Source: Saprolegnia diclina VS20 | Lineage: Eukaryota; Oomycota; Saprolegniomycetes; Saprolegniales; Saprolegniaceae | Length of the DNA: 64,000 bases | Reading direction: 5' to 3' | Assembly: GCF_000281045.1 (NCBI RefSeq) | Contig: NW_008246096.1 | Coordinates: forward strand, 163,727-227,726 | In this document: piece after piece, positions 33,756 through 44,738 of the stretch | How the letters are laid out: each line of letters begins with the position of its first letter | Position numbering within the stretch: position 1 is the stretch's first letter | The notes under the pieces: model-generated | Database searches by the model: none | What the model was told of the DNA's origin: nothing | The model's input: only the letters and a program-made list of their open reading frames with translations | Program-made: the position numbers and the translations under genes

Positions 33756-34622
33756 ATGAAGCGGGCCGAGGAGTATGCAGCTGTCGCGACCAAGCGGCCG
33801 CGCGCCGAGGACAAGCCGGACGCGCCGCCCGCGGAAGAGCGCCGAACTGTCCGCTTCGTCGAGACGGGCGCGCTCCTCTCGCTGGCCGACGATGGGCTTA
33901 CGGTCACAGGCAGTAAAGTATGTGCAGACGTCACGGGTGCGGCAAGACTCATGCACGGCTAGGGCTATTGCATGGCACGCGCCAACTGCGGTATTTGTCA
34001 TGGCAATTGCTATTACGAAATCACGCTGCAGCCTGCCGACGTGCCGTACCACGTGCGCTTTGGCGTGGGCACCAAGAAGGCGGACATCAACGCGCCCGTG
34101 GGCTTTGACGAGTCGAGCTACGCATACCGCGATCTCGAAGGCGCGATCGTACACAAGAGCACACGCCGTGACGGCTACGGCGCAGCTTTCGGTAAACCAT
34201 CAACCGCATGCAGGAGCCTCACGAAGCATGCTAGGGCCGGGGGATGTCGTCGGTGCCCTCCTCTTGCTACCCGATCAAGTCGAATCAGGTCCGGATCCCA
34301 CTTCGGCCAGTAGCCCACCCACAAATCCTGCTTCGCCCAGCGTCGGCTCAGAATCTCCGGCAGTGACGCCAGCGTCCGACGTCAAGAAGACGAACGGTAT
34401 CCTTCGCTTCTTCGTCAACGGCGTCGACCAAGGAGTGGCATTCGACGACCTGCCCTGTGGTACCTCATCTCCGAATCGTCCACCTCCATGATCCCGGCAT
34501 TAGGCGATGTGTACTACCCGTGCGTGTCCATCTACCATGCCGGCAGCGTCGTCGCCAACTTTGGCCCATCCTTCCGGACGCCGATGGGCGACGCGATTCC
34601 ATACTCGAGCCCGTCCCCCTAG
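33756..34622 (+). CDS. ASH2L: ASH2-like SPRY-domain subunit of COMPASS/Set1 histone methyltransferase complex
   Basis: Four exons, about 235 residues. After a basic N-terminus (KRPRAEDKP) the SPRY domain follows the ASH2 pattern closely: LADDGLTVTGSKGYCMARAN, CYYEITLQ, VRFGVGTKKADINAPVGFD, SYAYRDLEGAIVH, AAFGPGDVVGALLLLP, GILRFFVNGVDQGVAF and YYPCVSIYHAGSVVANFGP. The joins across the three introns keep frame. The animal protein has an extra PHD/winged-helix region at the N-terminus; it is absent here, as in yeast Bre2-type short forms. The expected role is promotion of H3K4 methylation in the nucleus, with RbBP5 and Dpy30 partners that are not in this window. It is convergent with the first Myb gene, with only 35 bp between stops. 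A little upstream coding sequence could have been missed. Confidence 0.78.
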
Positions 34623-34657
34623 TACACGTATTACACGGAGGTTGTACTACGCGTCTA

Positions 34658-35764
34658 TTAAAAAGTCATGTGCTGCTCGTCGTGGTATGGCGGCTGCACA
34701 CACGAGTTGATGAGGTGGTTGAGGTCGTCGTCGTTGTTGAGGAACGACGTGTTGGAGAGCATCGACGACCGCAGCGAGAGCTTCGAGAGGCTCTTTTTGA
34801 TCTCGCTCTTGTTCTCGAGGAGATCGTCGAACTCTTGAACACTCAAGTTGAACGTGCGCCGGATGGCTTCTTCGTCGTGCGGGCCAAAGGACGCAAAGAG
34901 CGAGTCGACGAGCTGCCCGTCGTCGACGCCGTCGTTCGTCTCGGCGTTGCGCAGATTGGCCAAGAACGACTCGGAGAGCGCAAACGACCCGTTGAGGCTG
35001 TGGAGGCTGGTGTTGTTGTTGCTGCTGCCGAGGCTGTCTTGGCGCTCCCACTCGAGCTGCATGCGGCGGTGGTCTTCCAAGTACGGTCGCTTGTGCATCG
35101 CGTTGAGGTGGATTTCGTCGAGCATCGACGCGACGTTCTCCGAGCCCATGACGTTGGAGAAGTTGCGCGGCCGCGACGACGACGGCGACATGTATTCGTG
35201 ACCATACTGGTTGGCGAGGTGCTCGGTCGTGTTCATGACGTTCTCAAAGCTGCGGCGACGCGCGAACGGAGGCGGGCTCGTCTCGATCGGCGCCGAGCGT
35301 GGCGTCGGCGTCGACTTGGGCTCGCTCGTACTGCTGGCGCTGCTGCTGCTCGAGTGCAACTTGAGCGAGCCAAAGCCAAAGCCAAAGGACCGCGCTTTAG
35401 CCTTCTCTTGGCGATGCGGATGCATCGTCTTCCATCGGAGCTTGATGTCGTGCTCGGACCGCCCGGGCAGGCGCTTGGCGATCTCTGTCCATCGGTTCCC
35501 GAGCTCTTCGTATGCGTTCTCCAGCGCAATCTCTTCGTCTGTCGTGAACGCCGTCTTGATGAGCGACGGGTCCAAGTGGTTGCGCCACCGATCTCGGCAT
35601 TGCTTGGATCTAGCGCAATAAGCAATCAGAAATGATTGCAGTCAATGGCTGGCGTACGATCTTCCGGGCACGGACTCGGCGATCTTGGACCAGGACTCGG
35701 ACCCGGCCTTCTCCACGCGTCGTCGGAGGAGCTCGTCCTCGTGGGGCGTCCATGCACCGACCAT
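34658..35764 (-). CDS. Two-repeat Myb transcription factor
   Basis: Two exons, about 350 residues. The first repeat, AWTPHEDELLRRRVEKAGSE ... WSKIAESVPGRSSKQCRDRW, has three spaced tryptophans. It is split by one 45-50 bp intron after PGRS. The second is AFTTDEEIALENAYEELGN ... RWTEIAKRLPGRSEHDIKLRW, with Phe at the first position as in typical R3. The rest is Ser-rich with an amphipathic C-terminal part (VQEFDDLLENKSEIKKSLSKL) that may mediate protein contacts. No further domain. Sequence-specific DNA binding in the nucleus is expected. Start ATG 35764 begins MVGAWTPHED directly at repeat 1. Upstream lie three CCAAT boxes. Confidence 0.88.
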
Positions 35765-36309
35765 GCTGCTGTGAATTGTCTTGTGAGCTCAATGGAAAGG
35801 CCATTTGTCGAAGCAAACTTGTACCGTAGAAAACGCTCCGTTTTCGTCTTCGATTGGATTACAGCCAATCAAAGTCCGATCCTCGCCGCAAGCCGCGCGT
35901 TGATTGGCCATTGCATTGAGTTACAGCGGTGGCGTATGGCGCGGGAATATTTCACGCGGTTTGCACAATACACTTGGCGTTTGTAGGCAACGATGAATCG
36001 CGGCTTAATTTATGGCCGGCGTGTCGCATGGAACGTACATTGTACAACGTACGTACATCCCATGTACGTGTAGTGTACGGCAGAGAAAGGAGCCCGGGGC
36101 ACGCGGGGCACGAAAAGGCTTTCTTCGACCGCGACTTCGATCGACATAGCACACAAGGCCGTGGCCCACGACAGCTTCCAACACAACCCGACCTTCGCCC
36201 TCGACAAGTACGTGCGAGCCCCTTGTACATGGTCCTCGGCGAAACTCACATGGCAATGACGTGCGTAGTGACCTCCATCTTGGCGCAGTAGGCTCATGGC
36301 GCGAGGACC
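35765..36309. promoter_or_regulatory. Divergent promoter of two Myb genes, with CCAAT boxes and GTAC clusters
   Basis: ATTGG/CCAAT boxes lie at 35853-35857, 35865-35869 and 35903-35907, about 90-140 bp above the minus-strand Myb start. At roughly 36041-36084, GTAC recurs many times in alternating order (ACGTACGTAC, CATGTACGTG, GTGTACGG). This may be a bidirectional control region. No gene seen. Confidence 0.5.
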
Positions 36310-37755
36310 ATGCCATCAATGTCACTGCGTAGGAAGCGCCGCATTGGCGACCACATGGACTCGTTCGAGGACGCCTACAACACGCCGAGCAGCGGCGGCA
36401 AGGGCAAGTGGACCGACGAAGAGGTACGCTGCTGTCATCGAGGCCACGTGGGCGACTGGCGCATAGGACAATGCGCTTCGCCGCGCGGTCGAGCTCAATG
36501 GCAACGAAAACTGGAAGGTATGCAAGAGCGAGATCGCGATCTGCTGGAACAAGCGTATGTGCGTAGGCCATTGCCGAGCTCGTGCCGGGGCGCAACCACT
36601 CGCAGTGTCTTCAGCGCTGGAACAAGGTGCTCAAGCCAGGTCTCATCAAGGGCAATTGGTCGCCAGACGAAGACGAGCTCCTCCGGCAGCAAATCCACAT
36701 CTGCGGCGAGACCGCGTGGGTGCGAATCGCCGAAGGTGTGCCCGGCCGAACGTACGTCTCGTCTCCTGCAGATGGAGCCAAACGCAGTCGCGTAGGACCA
36801 AGCAGTGCCGGGAGCGCTGGCGAAATCATTTGGCGCCCACCATCAACCGCTCGTGCGTGAGAAGGCAACAGATACGTCGCTTCTCACACTACGTAGACCC
36901 TTTACTGCCAACGAGATTGCGCTCCTCGAATACGTCTACAACAAGATTGGCAACCGATGGACACAAGTGGCCAAGTTGCTGCCGGTACACGCGAGTCTGC
37001 TCGTCCGCCACTCACGCAAATACGGCGCGTAGGGCCGCGCCGAAGACGATATCAAGAAGAAATGGAAGCAGATGCACCCCAAGCAAGAGAAGAAGAAGGC
37101 CGGTCGGCTGCCCAAGATGGAGATGACGGACCTCATCGAGTCGATCCAGTACGAAATGAAGCAAGGCAACCTCCCGATGCTGAGCTACCTCTTTGAAATG
37201 AACGTGGCCGACATTCTGCTCGAGAACGACGACGACGAAGAGAAGGCGTCGATCGCATCGGACTGCAGCCGCCGCAGCAGCATTGTGAGTTCCAACAACA
37301 AGGTCGAGGACCTCTTGTCGTCGGCGCCGCCGTCCGCTGCACCGTCGCCGTCCCCGCCGTCGAACAACAGTCCGTCCGTGCGACCGCCAGCTCCGTTCTT
37401 GACCAAGAAGAAGAAGGTCGAGTGGGACCAAATGTCGATCGATATTCTCACGCAGTTTCTCTTCACCGCGTCGTTCAAGACGAACCTAAACCTCGGGGAC
37501 ATGATGGACGCCGAGACGAGCGCCAACACGGCAGCCAACGTCTTCTCGATGGACGACGACCCGGTGGTCGCGAGCGTCATCGACTCGTTCCGCGCGTCCG
37601 GGTCGTCCAAGGACATTCAGTCGATCGTGGACGAGCTCCAGTTTGACCAGGACCAGCTGCAGCACCTCATGGATGTGTGTGGCAACTCGTCCAACGACTT
37701 CCTCAAGGACGACGACGACGCCTCGAGCGAAGAAGAGTACCAGTACAAGTTGTAG
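36310..37755 (+). CDS. Three-repeat (R1R2R3) Myb transcription factor
   Basis: Six exons with introns of about 45 bp, about 400 residues. After a basic start (SLRRKRRIGD) come three Myb repeats. R1 is GKWTDEEDNALRRAVELNGN with WKAIAELVPGRNHSQCLQRW. R2 is KGNWSPDEDELLRQQI with WVRIAEGVPGRTTKQCRERW. R3 is PFTANEIALLEYVYNKIGN with RWTQVAKLLPGRAEDDIKKKW. Each third helix is intact. The order and spacing match animal c-Myb and plant 3R-Myb proteins, which control cell-cycle genes. The C-terminus is Ser/Pro-rich, then acidic (DDDDASSEEEYQ), which suits transactivation. Introns fall at the same places as in the other 3R-Myb at 45298, so the two are paralogues. Confidence 0.9.
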
Positions 37756-37801
37756 ATGCGTATAGTGAATAAGTTGTTGATAATTTACATACGCCAAAAT
37801 A

Positions 37802-37821
37802 ATTGTCGAAAAATCGACAAT
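37802..37821. promoter_or_regulatory. Perfect inverted repeat ATTGTCGA/TCGACAAT
   Basis: 8-bp arms at 37802-37809 and 37814-37821 around AAAA. It lies 47 bp after the 3R-Myb stop and 86 bp before the next start; either a 3' hairpin or an upstream operator. Confidence 0.4.
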
Positions 37822-37860
37822 CTGTCCACGCCTCATGGATGTGAGAGCCCACCGATATTA

Positions 37861-37880
37861 TCCGGACACGAATTCCGGAT
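37861..37880. promoter_or_regulatory. TCCGGA and ATTCCGGAT elements
   Basis: TCCGGA at 37861-37866 and TCCGGAT at 37874-37880 lie 27-46 bp upstream of the FAR1-like start. They are near-copies of the ATCCGGAT palindrome. Confidence 0.4.
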
Positions 37881-37906
37881 GCGGGCTGGCACAAAGAGCG
37901 GAAATA

Positions 37907-39039
37907 ATGAACGGTGGCATCGGCGATAGCCCTCCGCGGGAGCTGTACGAGGCCGGCCCCGTGGACGTCGACCTCGCCGCGCACGCCGGACACAGCCACC
38001 ACGGCGACGTCTGCCCGACACCGGGCTCGTGCTTTCCCGTGCCCGGCGACCAGTTTGATACGTTTGCCGACCTCGAGAACCGGCTCAAAGTGCACAGCCT
38101 TGACCATGGGTTCACGCTCGCGCGCAGCACGCACCTCTTCTCATCGACGCTGGCGCTCGAGCTCTTCCGCGTCAAGTCGCCGCTCATCAAGGTCGTGCAC
38201 CGCGGTAGCTTTTACTGCAGCTACAAGGTGTGTCCGGACGACAGCACGAAAAAGTGCTCGTGGCGGATAACGTTTACGTTTGACCGGACGCTGCTCAAGT
38301 ACGTCATCAAGACCGAGCGCTACTGCTCCATGCACTCGCACGAGATTGGCGAAGAGGCGGCGAGCAGCTCGGCGATCCACCGCGAGAGCCAGCTCTACGA
38401 AGCCGAGCTCGACCAAATCCAGGCCATGGCGCTCCAAGACCTTTCAATCCCCGAGGTACGACGATACCTTATGCGTCCTGCATGTACACTCACACCGCCA
38501 TCCGGTAGATCCGCTCGCGCATGCAGGCCACGTACCCTGGCAAAGACTACACGCCTGACCTGCTCCGGCGCATTGTGAAAAAAACTAAGGACCACGCCGC
38601 CCGTCCAGCGACCGCCGACGACGCTGCCAGCACGTCGCAGGTGCGGTCCGAGCTGCGCGCAATGCCGCCGCGCTCGGTGCCGACGCTGCAAGAGTCGGAG
38701 CAAGAGAGCCGGTACCTCGAAGTCCACCAGCGCTTCAACCAGATCGTGTCCAAAGTTATCAACGACCCGCACCGCTTCAAGCTCTTCTCGCTCAACCTTG
38801 TCGCGTTCGAACACTCGCTCACCAACCCGCTCCCAGTGCAGTTGCCGCCGTCCTCTATGCTCATGGCGCCGGCTCCGTACGACCGGCCCTACACCGCGAC
38901 GGCCACCTCCAATTCGACGACGACGAGCACGGGCGCCCGCCAGCCGCGGCCAAAACGGCCGCGCACAGGCCACGAGAGTGCGATGGACGAAGCCTTTCTC
39001 TCGACCGAGATGGCCAACAACCCGCTCAACCATCTGTAG
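37907..39039 (+). CDS. FAR1/MULE-type zinc-binding DNA-binding protein
   Basis: Two exons, about 360 residues. It contains one FAR1-like (WRKY-GCM1 fold) DNA-binding domain: FPVPGDQFDTFADLENRL, then GFTLARSTHLFSS, then FYCSYKVCPDDS, KKCSWRITF and RYCSMHSHEI, giving a C-C-HxH type zinc set. Downstream, LSIPEIRSRMQATYPGKDYT resembles the helical region that precedes the transposase core in Mutator-like elements, but no DDE transposase follows. It therefore looks like a domesticated DNA-binding part of a Mutator-like transposase now serving as a transcription factor. The end is low-complexity with a basic RPKRPRTG stretch. An upstream in-frame ATG at 37835 exists, but TCCGGA-type promoter elements lie between, so 37907 is favoured. 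Confidence 0.75.
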
Positions 39040-39162
39040 ACGTGTCGTCTTCGTGTTATTATACTACTCGTACCTGCACGTCACCTTGTCGCCGGCCTTG
39101 TCGTCGCTCCTCGTGGTGTATTATGCACAAACCAACGACGCGTTGCTCGGTATAGAGACCGA

Positions 39163-42100
39163 TCACGTGAGGACTCGCGCCTTGAGGAGAAGGTGGACGA
39201 CGAGCTCTGTCGCGCCCAGCGGCATGAAGCCGCCTTTGACCGTGACCTTGGCCGAGACGCGAATCCAATGTAGAATGCGCAGCTGGTTGCCGCCGTCGTG
39301 GTCGTCGCCTTTCGGGTTGAAGTGGACGGCGATCGTGGCTTCGTGGCCAGGCGACACGCTCCCTTTGAGCGGCTCGATCGCAAAGTACTTGCGGTGCTTC
39401 TCGGCGAGGCCCGTCGCGCCGTCGATCGTCACCTCAAACGTCGCTGCTGCGCTCGCCTTGCCGTCTGAGAAGGCGGATCCGACGCTGTGCCCGTGGTCCC
39501 TCTCGTCCTGAGGCCCAATGCTGCCAATGACGACGTTCTTGGTCGTCGGCTCCGTATCAAACACAACCTGCAAGACACGTGGCGGCTTCTTGACAAAGTC
39601 AGCGCAGAACGTTGGGAGTGGCACGTGCTGCGGCAGCTCGAAAATGTCTTCGGGCACCGCCGGCTCGTCGCCCGCCGCCGGAGGTAAGAGGTACGTTTGG
39701 GCCTCCCAGCAGCGGCCCTATCACAAATCCTGCTGGTATCCCATGGACTTTGAAAGGCGGTGACGTACACGCAGGGTAATGACGTGGTCTTCTGTTTGGT
39801 TGGGCACATCGATGCGAAACTTGGTCGTATACTCGATCGGCCGCTCGTGGTCGGGGCTACAACGCCCGTTACCGTAGGTACCACGATCGAAGGACGTACC
39901 TGAAAACACTGCGGACGACCTGGGTCTCGCCCGGTGGGATCACGGCTTCGTTGGGCGTGCACGAAAACACGCTCGTTTGGTTGTAGTTGGGGTGCAGCAC
40001 CTCGATCGCCTGCGCATGCGACTCAGCCATCGACGATTTGGCAAACGTACCTTGATGATGTACTTGAGCGGAAACTGGCTCGAGTTGAGCAGGGTAAACT
40101 CGGTGAAGCCTTTTTCGCGCGCCAACACGGGCTTGAAATGGATGTCGCCGTCCACGGGCGTGATTTGCAAGATGGGGCTAACACCCTACGTACTTGACTC
40201 TGTGACTCATTCGTTGAGAGTCGAGCGATGCACCTCGCCGTGGAGCGGCACGCGGAGATGTCCTCGCGCCGTTGTGAGCGTCAAGTCTTCGTGAAAGATG
40301 AGCGGTGCCGACGGCGTGAACTCGACAAAGAGGTTCTAGGGCCGTAACGCAATCGATCATGCGGCAGAGCGATGGTACCGCAACGCCGCCCCCAGCGCTG
40401 ACGCACCGCAGCGCGTTGACAACCGAGAACGGACCCATGCAGTGCAGTGCGAGCACGTGCAACTCCAAATCTTCGGGGCCGTCGTTGACAACTTGGAGTT
40501 TGAGCACCTAATTCGTGCATTCGGAGCTGCCACGTGTGTTGTTGGGGTAGTATAACGTACGCTCGACTGTCCGACGGCCACTTGGCCAAACGAAAGCTTC
40601 TCGGGCTTGGCGATCAGCTCTCGCTCGACGATCGACAATTGAAGGCGAAGGCTCTGCAGGGCGACGCGGTCGACCTTGTTTCTAGTGTCTTCGGCAAAGC
40701 ACACAAGCGTGCAGGTTGCATGCACGCTCCGCGGCTCTGTCGGCGCCAACAGCGCAATGGGTCCAGGTGCCATAACGTCATTGTCGTCGTCCAGCTCGTC
40801 ATTCGGCGTCACGTCTTCGTTGGTCTCTTTACTCGTGGTGTCGTTGGACGTCGCTGGCCTAGAGTCCTCGGCCGTCTCTGGTTGGAATGTATCCGCCACG
40901 GCCTCGCAGAATGACTTCGTCACGATGACGTTGTCGGCCGGCTCGAGGTCGTCCCACGTCATTGGTCGAAACTCGACTTCAATGCGCACCGAGCCGTACG
41001 CTGGCACGGTCGCAACAAGCGGTCGTATTCGTAGCACCTACAACTCGTCTAATGCGGCTACTCGATGACTCTAGCTACCTTGGCCACAGCTGCTGGCAAG
41101 TCGATCTCGAGGCGCTGGTCGCTACTTGACGAGTTGATACACACAAGGCTGTGCACGACAAACTGTCCAATCGGGATCGCGCCGAGCGTCACGACGGTCT
41201 CGGAGAAGCGCAGTGCCGGAGCGACGCCCGTGCCAATACATGGCAGCGAATACGTGCGGTTCATGCTCGACGCGCACGTGAGCGACGTCCGGAACTCGGT
41301 GGCGGCACTCGGGCTAAAGACGATCGTGGCGTCAACAGCTTCGTACGGTAAGAGCGTCCCGAAGCCGTCACTGGGCTCGACGCGCACCTCGGGTGGCAAG
41401 TGCACAAACCCAAACTTCTGCGGCAGCATCGACCTATTGGTGATGCGCACGCGCTGTGCGACGCTCTGGGTCGTCGCGCACGCGCCAAAGAGAATCGTGG
41501 GCGAGGAGAACTCGAGATCGCCTGAAGTGAGCTGCGCACGCAAGACAAAGTACACGGGCAGCACTTGGTCCGGTACGAGCACTTGGAGTGGGATGGCCAT
41601 GACGCCGAGATGCTCGAGGCCAAACTTGTGGGCGATAATGGCTGTCCAGAGACTCTGCGTCGGCCGAAACTTGATCTAGCGCCAGATTAGATCCAATACA
41701 TTGTAACGAGGGTTGTACTTGAATCTCAAACCGCCCGGGTTCGGCGCCAGGCGAACACCCTTGCACGTAGCCAAAGTGGGGCACAAACTCGAGCGCTTCT
41801 TTGAGGTACTTGGGCACTTTGAGCTGGCACTTGAGGGGCACCTTGCCCCGGTTGCGCAAGAGGAGCTTTCCGCGGTACAACTTGTCGTACACGCAGCACT
41901 TGAAGTCCATGATGGGCGTCTCGACGTACAGCGGGACCTGCACATGGCATACATTGCACGTTGTTTCAACTTGATCGGTTGATACGATTACCTCCGCGGC
42001 TTGGGCCCGCACGCGAATGTCGAGCGGCGGCACTTCTGGCGCGTCATCAAACGTCACTTGGAACGCTTGCGTAAACGCGGCCATAGGCTCGTGGGGCGAA

Positions 42101-43798
42101 AAGGCAAAGTGGATGCTGCAGCTCGCGTACGGGGCGACGTGCCCGTCCGTACTGGCTACGATGGGCGGTGCCACCGTGACGCTTCGTTGAAACTGGCCAA
42201 AGGACGTCGCGAACGCCAAGAGCGCGGCTTCGGACGTGACGCCACTCGGATCCACCGCGTCGGCCTCGTCAATGTCATGCGTCGCGCTGGTGTCGGTCCA
42301 GGCTAACGCCTCAGCGTCGGTCGCTGCCACAACGCGAAAGACCGTGGGAAGTGCGCCGGCGTTGCGTAGCGTCACGACGTGCTTGGCGCACTCGCCCACG
42401 ACCACGTTCGTAAACTCGATCTGGCTCGTGCTGAGCTCCGGGACACTGCGCTTCGCCGAGCAGCGCAGCGGAATGGCAAAGTACCCGGTTTTAGCGACCG
42501 CCGGGATGTGCGTCTCGAGGTCGGCGTTGAGACGCGGGAGGAACGTCACGTGCACGCGGCAGGTCATGCCGGCCGACATGCGCCCTGGCTTTTCGTACGC
42601 AACGTCGAAAAAGTCGCGCACGTCGTCGGGCAGCGGGAGGAGCTTGAAGTGGTTGAACGTGTTGCTGACGTTTGTGAGCGTAAAGGACCGGGCTTGGGGC
42701 GTCCCGACGTCAAAGTCTTGGAACCAAACCTCGGGCGGGTCGGCCAGGAAGGCGCGGCCCGTGAACTCTCTTCGCCACACGATTTGCTTTTCGATCAAGT
42801 TGTCTTTTTGTTTGGCGAGCGCGCGCTGTCGCATGGCCTCTTCGAGCTTGCTGCGCTTGGGCACGCCAAAGCCCTTCTTGGTACTACTACTGGTGCTACT
42901 ATGGTGGGAGGATGCGGCTGTGAGCGATGGCAGCGCCGGGCTGGAGTCGTCGACAAGACCGTTGAGCTGCTGTAGCTCTTTTCCTGGAGGTTGCGAGATG
43001 GGCGGGAGGAGCAGACCGTCCGTCGACGGCGTGCTCGAGAGTGCCGCCGACACGTTGTGCTTGCTTTTCGGGATCCAGCGCGGGTTGACTTGAACGTTGG
43101 CGTGCTCGGGCTTGGCTGCGATGGCATCGATGACCTAGCCAAGGTCATGGCATGTCAGCAAGGACGGTGGGCACCTTGTCCCGCTGCTCGCGCGTCTTGT
43201 TGGTGCACTTGCCCATCCCAAACGAGTAGTCCTTCATGGTCGTGACTTGGGACGGGTCGATCCGGAAGGTCCGGCCCGTGGGGTCGACGAGCTCGGCGCC
43301 GACGCGCGAGAGCATGTAGTTGCGAGTTCGGTCTTCGACAGCTTTGCGCCCGAGCTCCTTCTGGTACTTTTGCACGTACTCGACGTGGCGCTTCTCGACT
43401 TCGCCGCGCCGCTGGTTGCGCGCGGCCTCCCGCACCATGCTGTTGGCAATGTGCATCTCGGTGGCGCGAATCTTGCGCTGCTGGCGCGCGAGCTTGGCGG
43501 CGGTCCGCGCTTCGATCTCGCGCGCCCGAAACACTTCGTACGGGTTCTTGCCGGAGGCGAGGAGCTCTTGGAACTCGCGCGCTTGCGCCGCGGCCAGCAC
43601 GTCGGCCTCGGCGTTGCGCTTCTCATTCTGCCCGACCATGCCCGCGTACGCCTTTTCGCTGTTGGCGCGTAGCTCGAGGATCGCATCGAGTCGTCCTTGG
43701 TGCTGCTGCTCCTGGCACTCAAGGAGCCGCTTGTGCACCTTGCGCGCCATGGCCTTGTCCTCGAGGTCGGTGTCGGTCGGCGCTGCATCCGACGACAT
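39163..43798 (-). CDS. CFAP74: CFAP74-like flagellar central-pair protein with ASH/MSP-type domains
   Basis: Some ten or more exons and about 1,350 residues. The N-terminal 210 residues are helical and charged (KVHKRLLECQEQQHQGRLD, VEKRHVEYVQKYQKELGRK) with an ending ...TTMKDYSFGMGK. A 40 bp intron joins this to PEHANVQVNPRWIPKSK. Then come several immunoglobulin-like ASH/MSP domains: PPEVWFQDFDVGTPQARSF, EKPGRMSAGMTCRVHVTF, FGYVQG, VRITNRSMLPQKFGFV and FNPKGDD. The GRMSAGMTCRVHVTFLP block matches CFAP74 well. CFAP74 sits on the C1 microtubule of motile axonemes, which suits zoospore-forming organisms. CFAP221 has related motifs but is shorter. The end reads ...ATELVVHLLLKARVLT. Internal exon limits were not all resolved. 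Confidence 0.68.
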
Positions 43799-44123
43799 GC
43801 TGCCCGGCGGTGCTGCCTGTTGCGCCGTCAAAAGGTAACGCCAAAGGACAGACTCGGACTTTGTATGCACGATAGAGCGGTGCAGTGTCAAAGATCGTGT
43901 CGCTTGCGAAGGGTCACGGACGTGTGTGTTGACCACGGCTGCTGCAGCTCGCCTGTATCGGCTTGCTCCATGGATGCATCAAGCGGTGGCCAAGGCGATA
44001 TGCTCCATTTGGCCGCGACAGCACACCTCAAGGTACGACGAGGGCGCCAGAGATGAGTACTGTAGGAGCTACAGGTGCACTTGGCCATGCCAAGAAGGGC
44101 TCCATGTCGAGCATGTTAACGAG
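43799..44123. other. Short intergenic region; nothing recognised
   Basis: The upstream side of CFAP74 faces the 3' end of the ectoine-synthase-like gene. Only short unsupported frames are present. Confidence 0.4.
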
Positions 44124-44738
44124 TTAAAAGAGAGGGTGGTCCTTCATGGGTGCGCTGCCACCCTTGAGCGATGTGGGCGGGCGGAAGAGTCGGTCGACGA
44201 TAGCCTGCGAGTACTCAGCATACGCGTTGCCTTGGGTATCGATGGCTGGGATCACGCGGTCGCTGTCGGGCCCTTCGTCGCCCACAAGCGGCGGGTTGGT
44301 CACACTAGTTGGCGATTAAAATGATCCTCTACAAGGTCGCGTGTCATGATACCTGAGCACATGGAGCTCAGCGCTCGACGCGACAATGGAAAAGTCCTCT
44401 TGCTCATCGATCGCAATGCACGTGCCGGGCGAGAGCGCATGGCTGTGGTGCACCGCGCTATGGATCTCGAGCGAGCCTTCGCCCAGGATGACGTACATAG
44501 CTTGGACGTGGTTCTTCATGTGCAAGCGCAGTGGCGTGCCCTTGGAGATGATTTCGTGCTGGAGCGAGAAGCCGAGACCGTCGTCGCGGGTCAAGTACCG
44601 CCGGGACTCGACGCTGTCGACATTCGTGACCTTGCCATCCGCGAGTAGCCCATCGAGCGACCGAACGAGGAGCGATCGCGCGGCCGACGCATGGAAGCTG
44701 CGTCGCTGCAGAAGCATCTTGTGGCGGAGACCAAGCAT
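44124..44738 (-). CDS. Ectoine-synthase-like (EctC family) cupin with mitochondrial-type leader, iron ligands replaced
   Basis: Two exons, about 185 residues. Residues 1-25 (MLGLRHKMLLQRRSFHASAA) are rich in Arg, Ser and Ala without acids, like a mitochondrial presequence. Residues 45-130 align well with ectoine synthase: ESRRYLTRDDGLGFSLQ, HMKNHVQAMYVILGEGSLE and SPGTCIAIDE. After an intron of about 47 bp the chain continues VTNPPLVGDEGP, matching the EctC end (FNPPLTGKE). EctC closes N-gamma-acetyl-diaminobutyrate to ectoine using iron held by Glu57, Tyr85 and His93. At those places this protein has Gln79, Ile108 and Phe116. It is thus probably not a normal ectoine synthase; perhaps a binding or repurposed cupin. 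No ectA or ectB is nearby. The start at 44738 is the first ATG. Confidence 0.75.

Noticed and set aside
37835-37906. Longer N-terminus of the FAR1-like protein from ATG 37835
   Set aside because: It would place the TCCGGA-type promoter elements inside coding sequence; cannot be excluded without RNA data.
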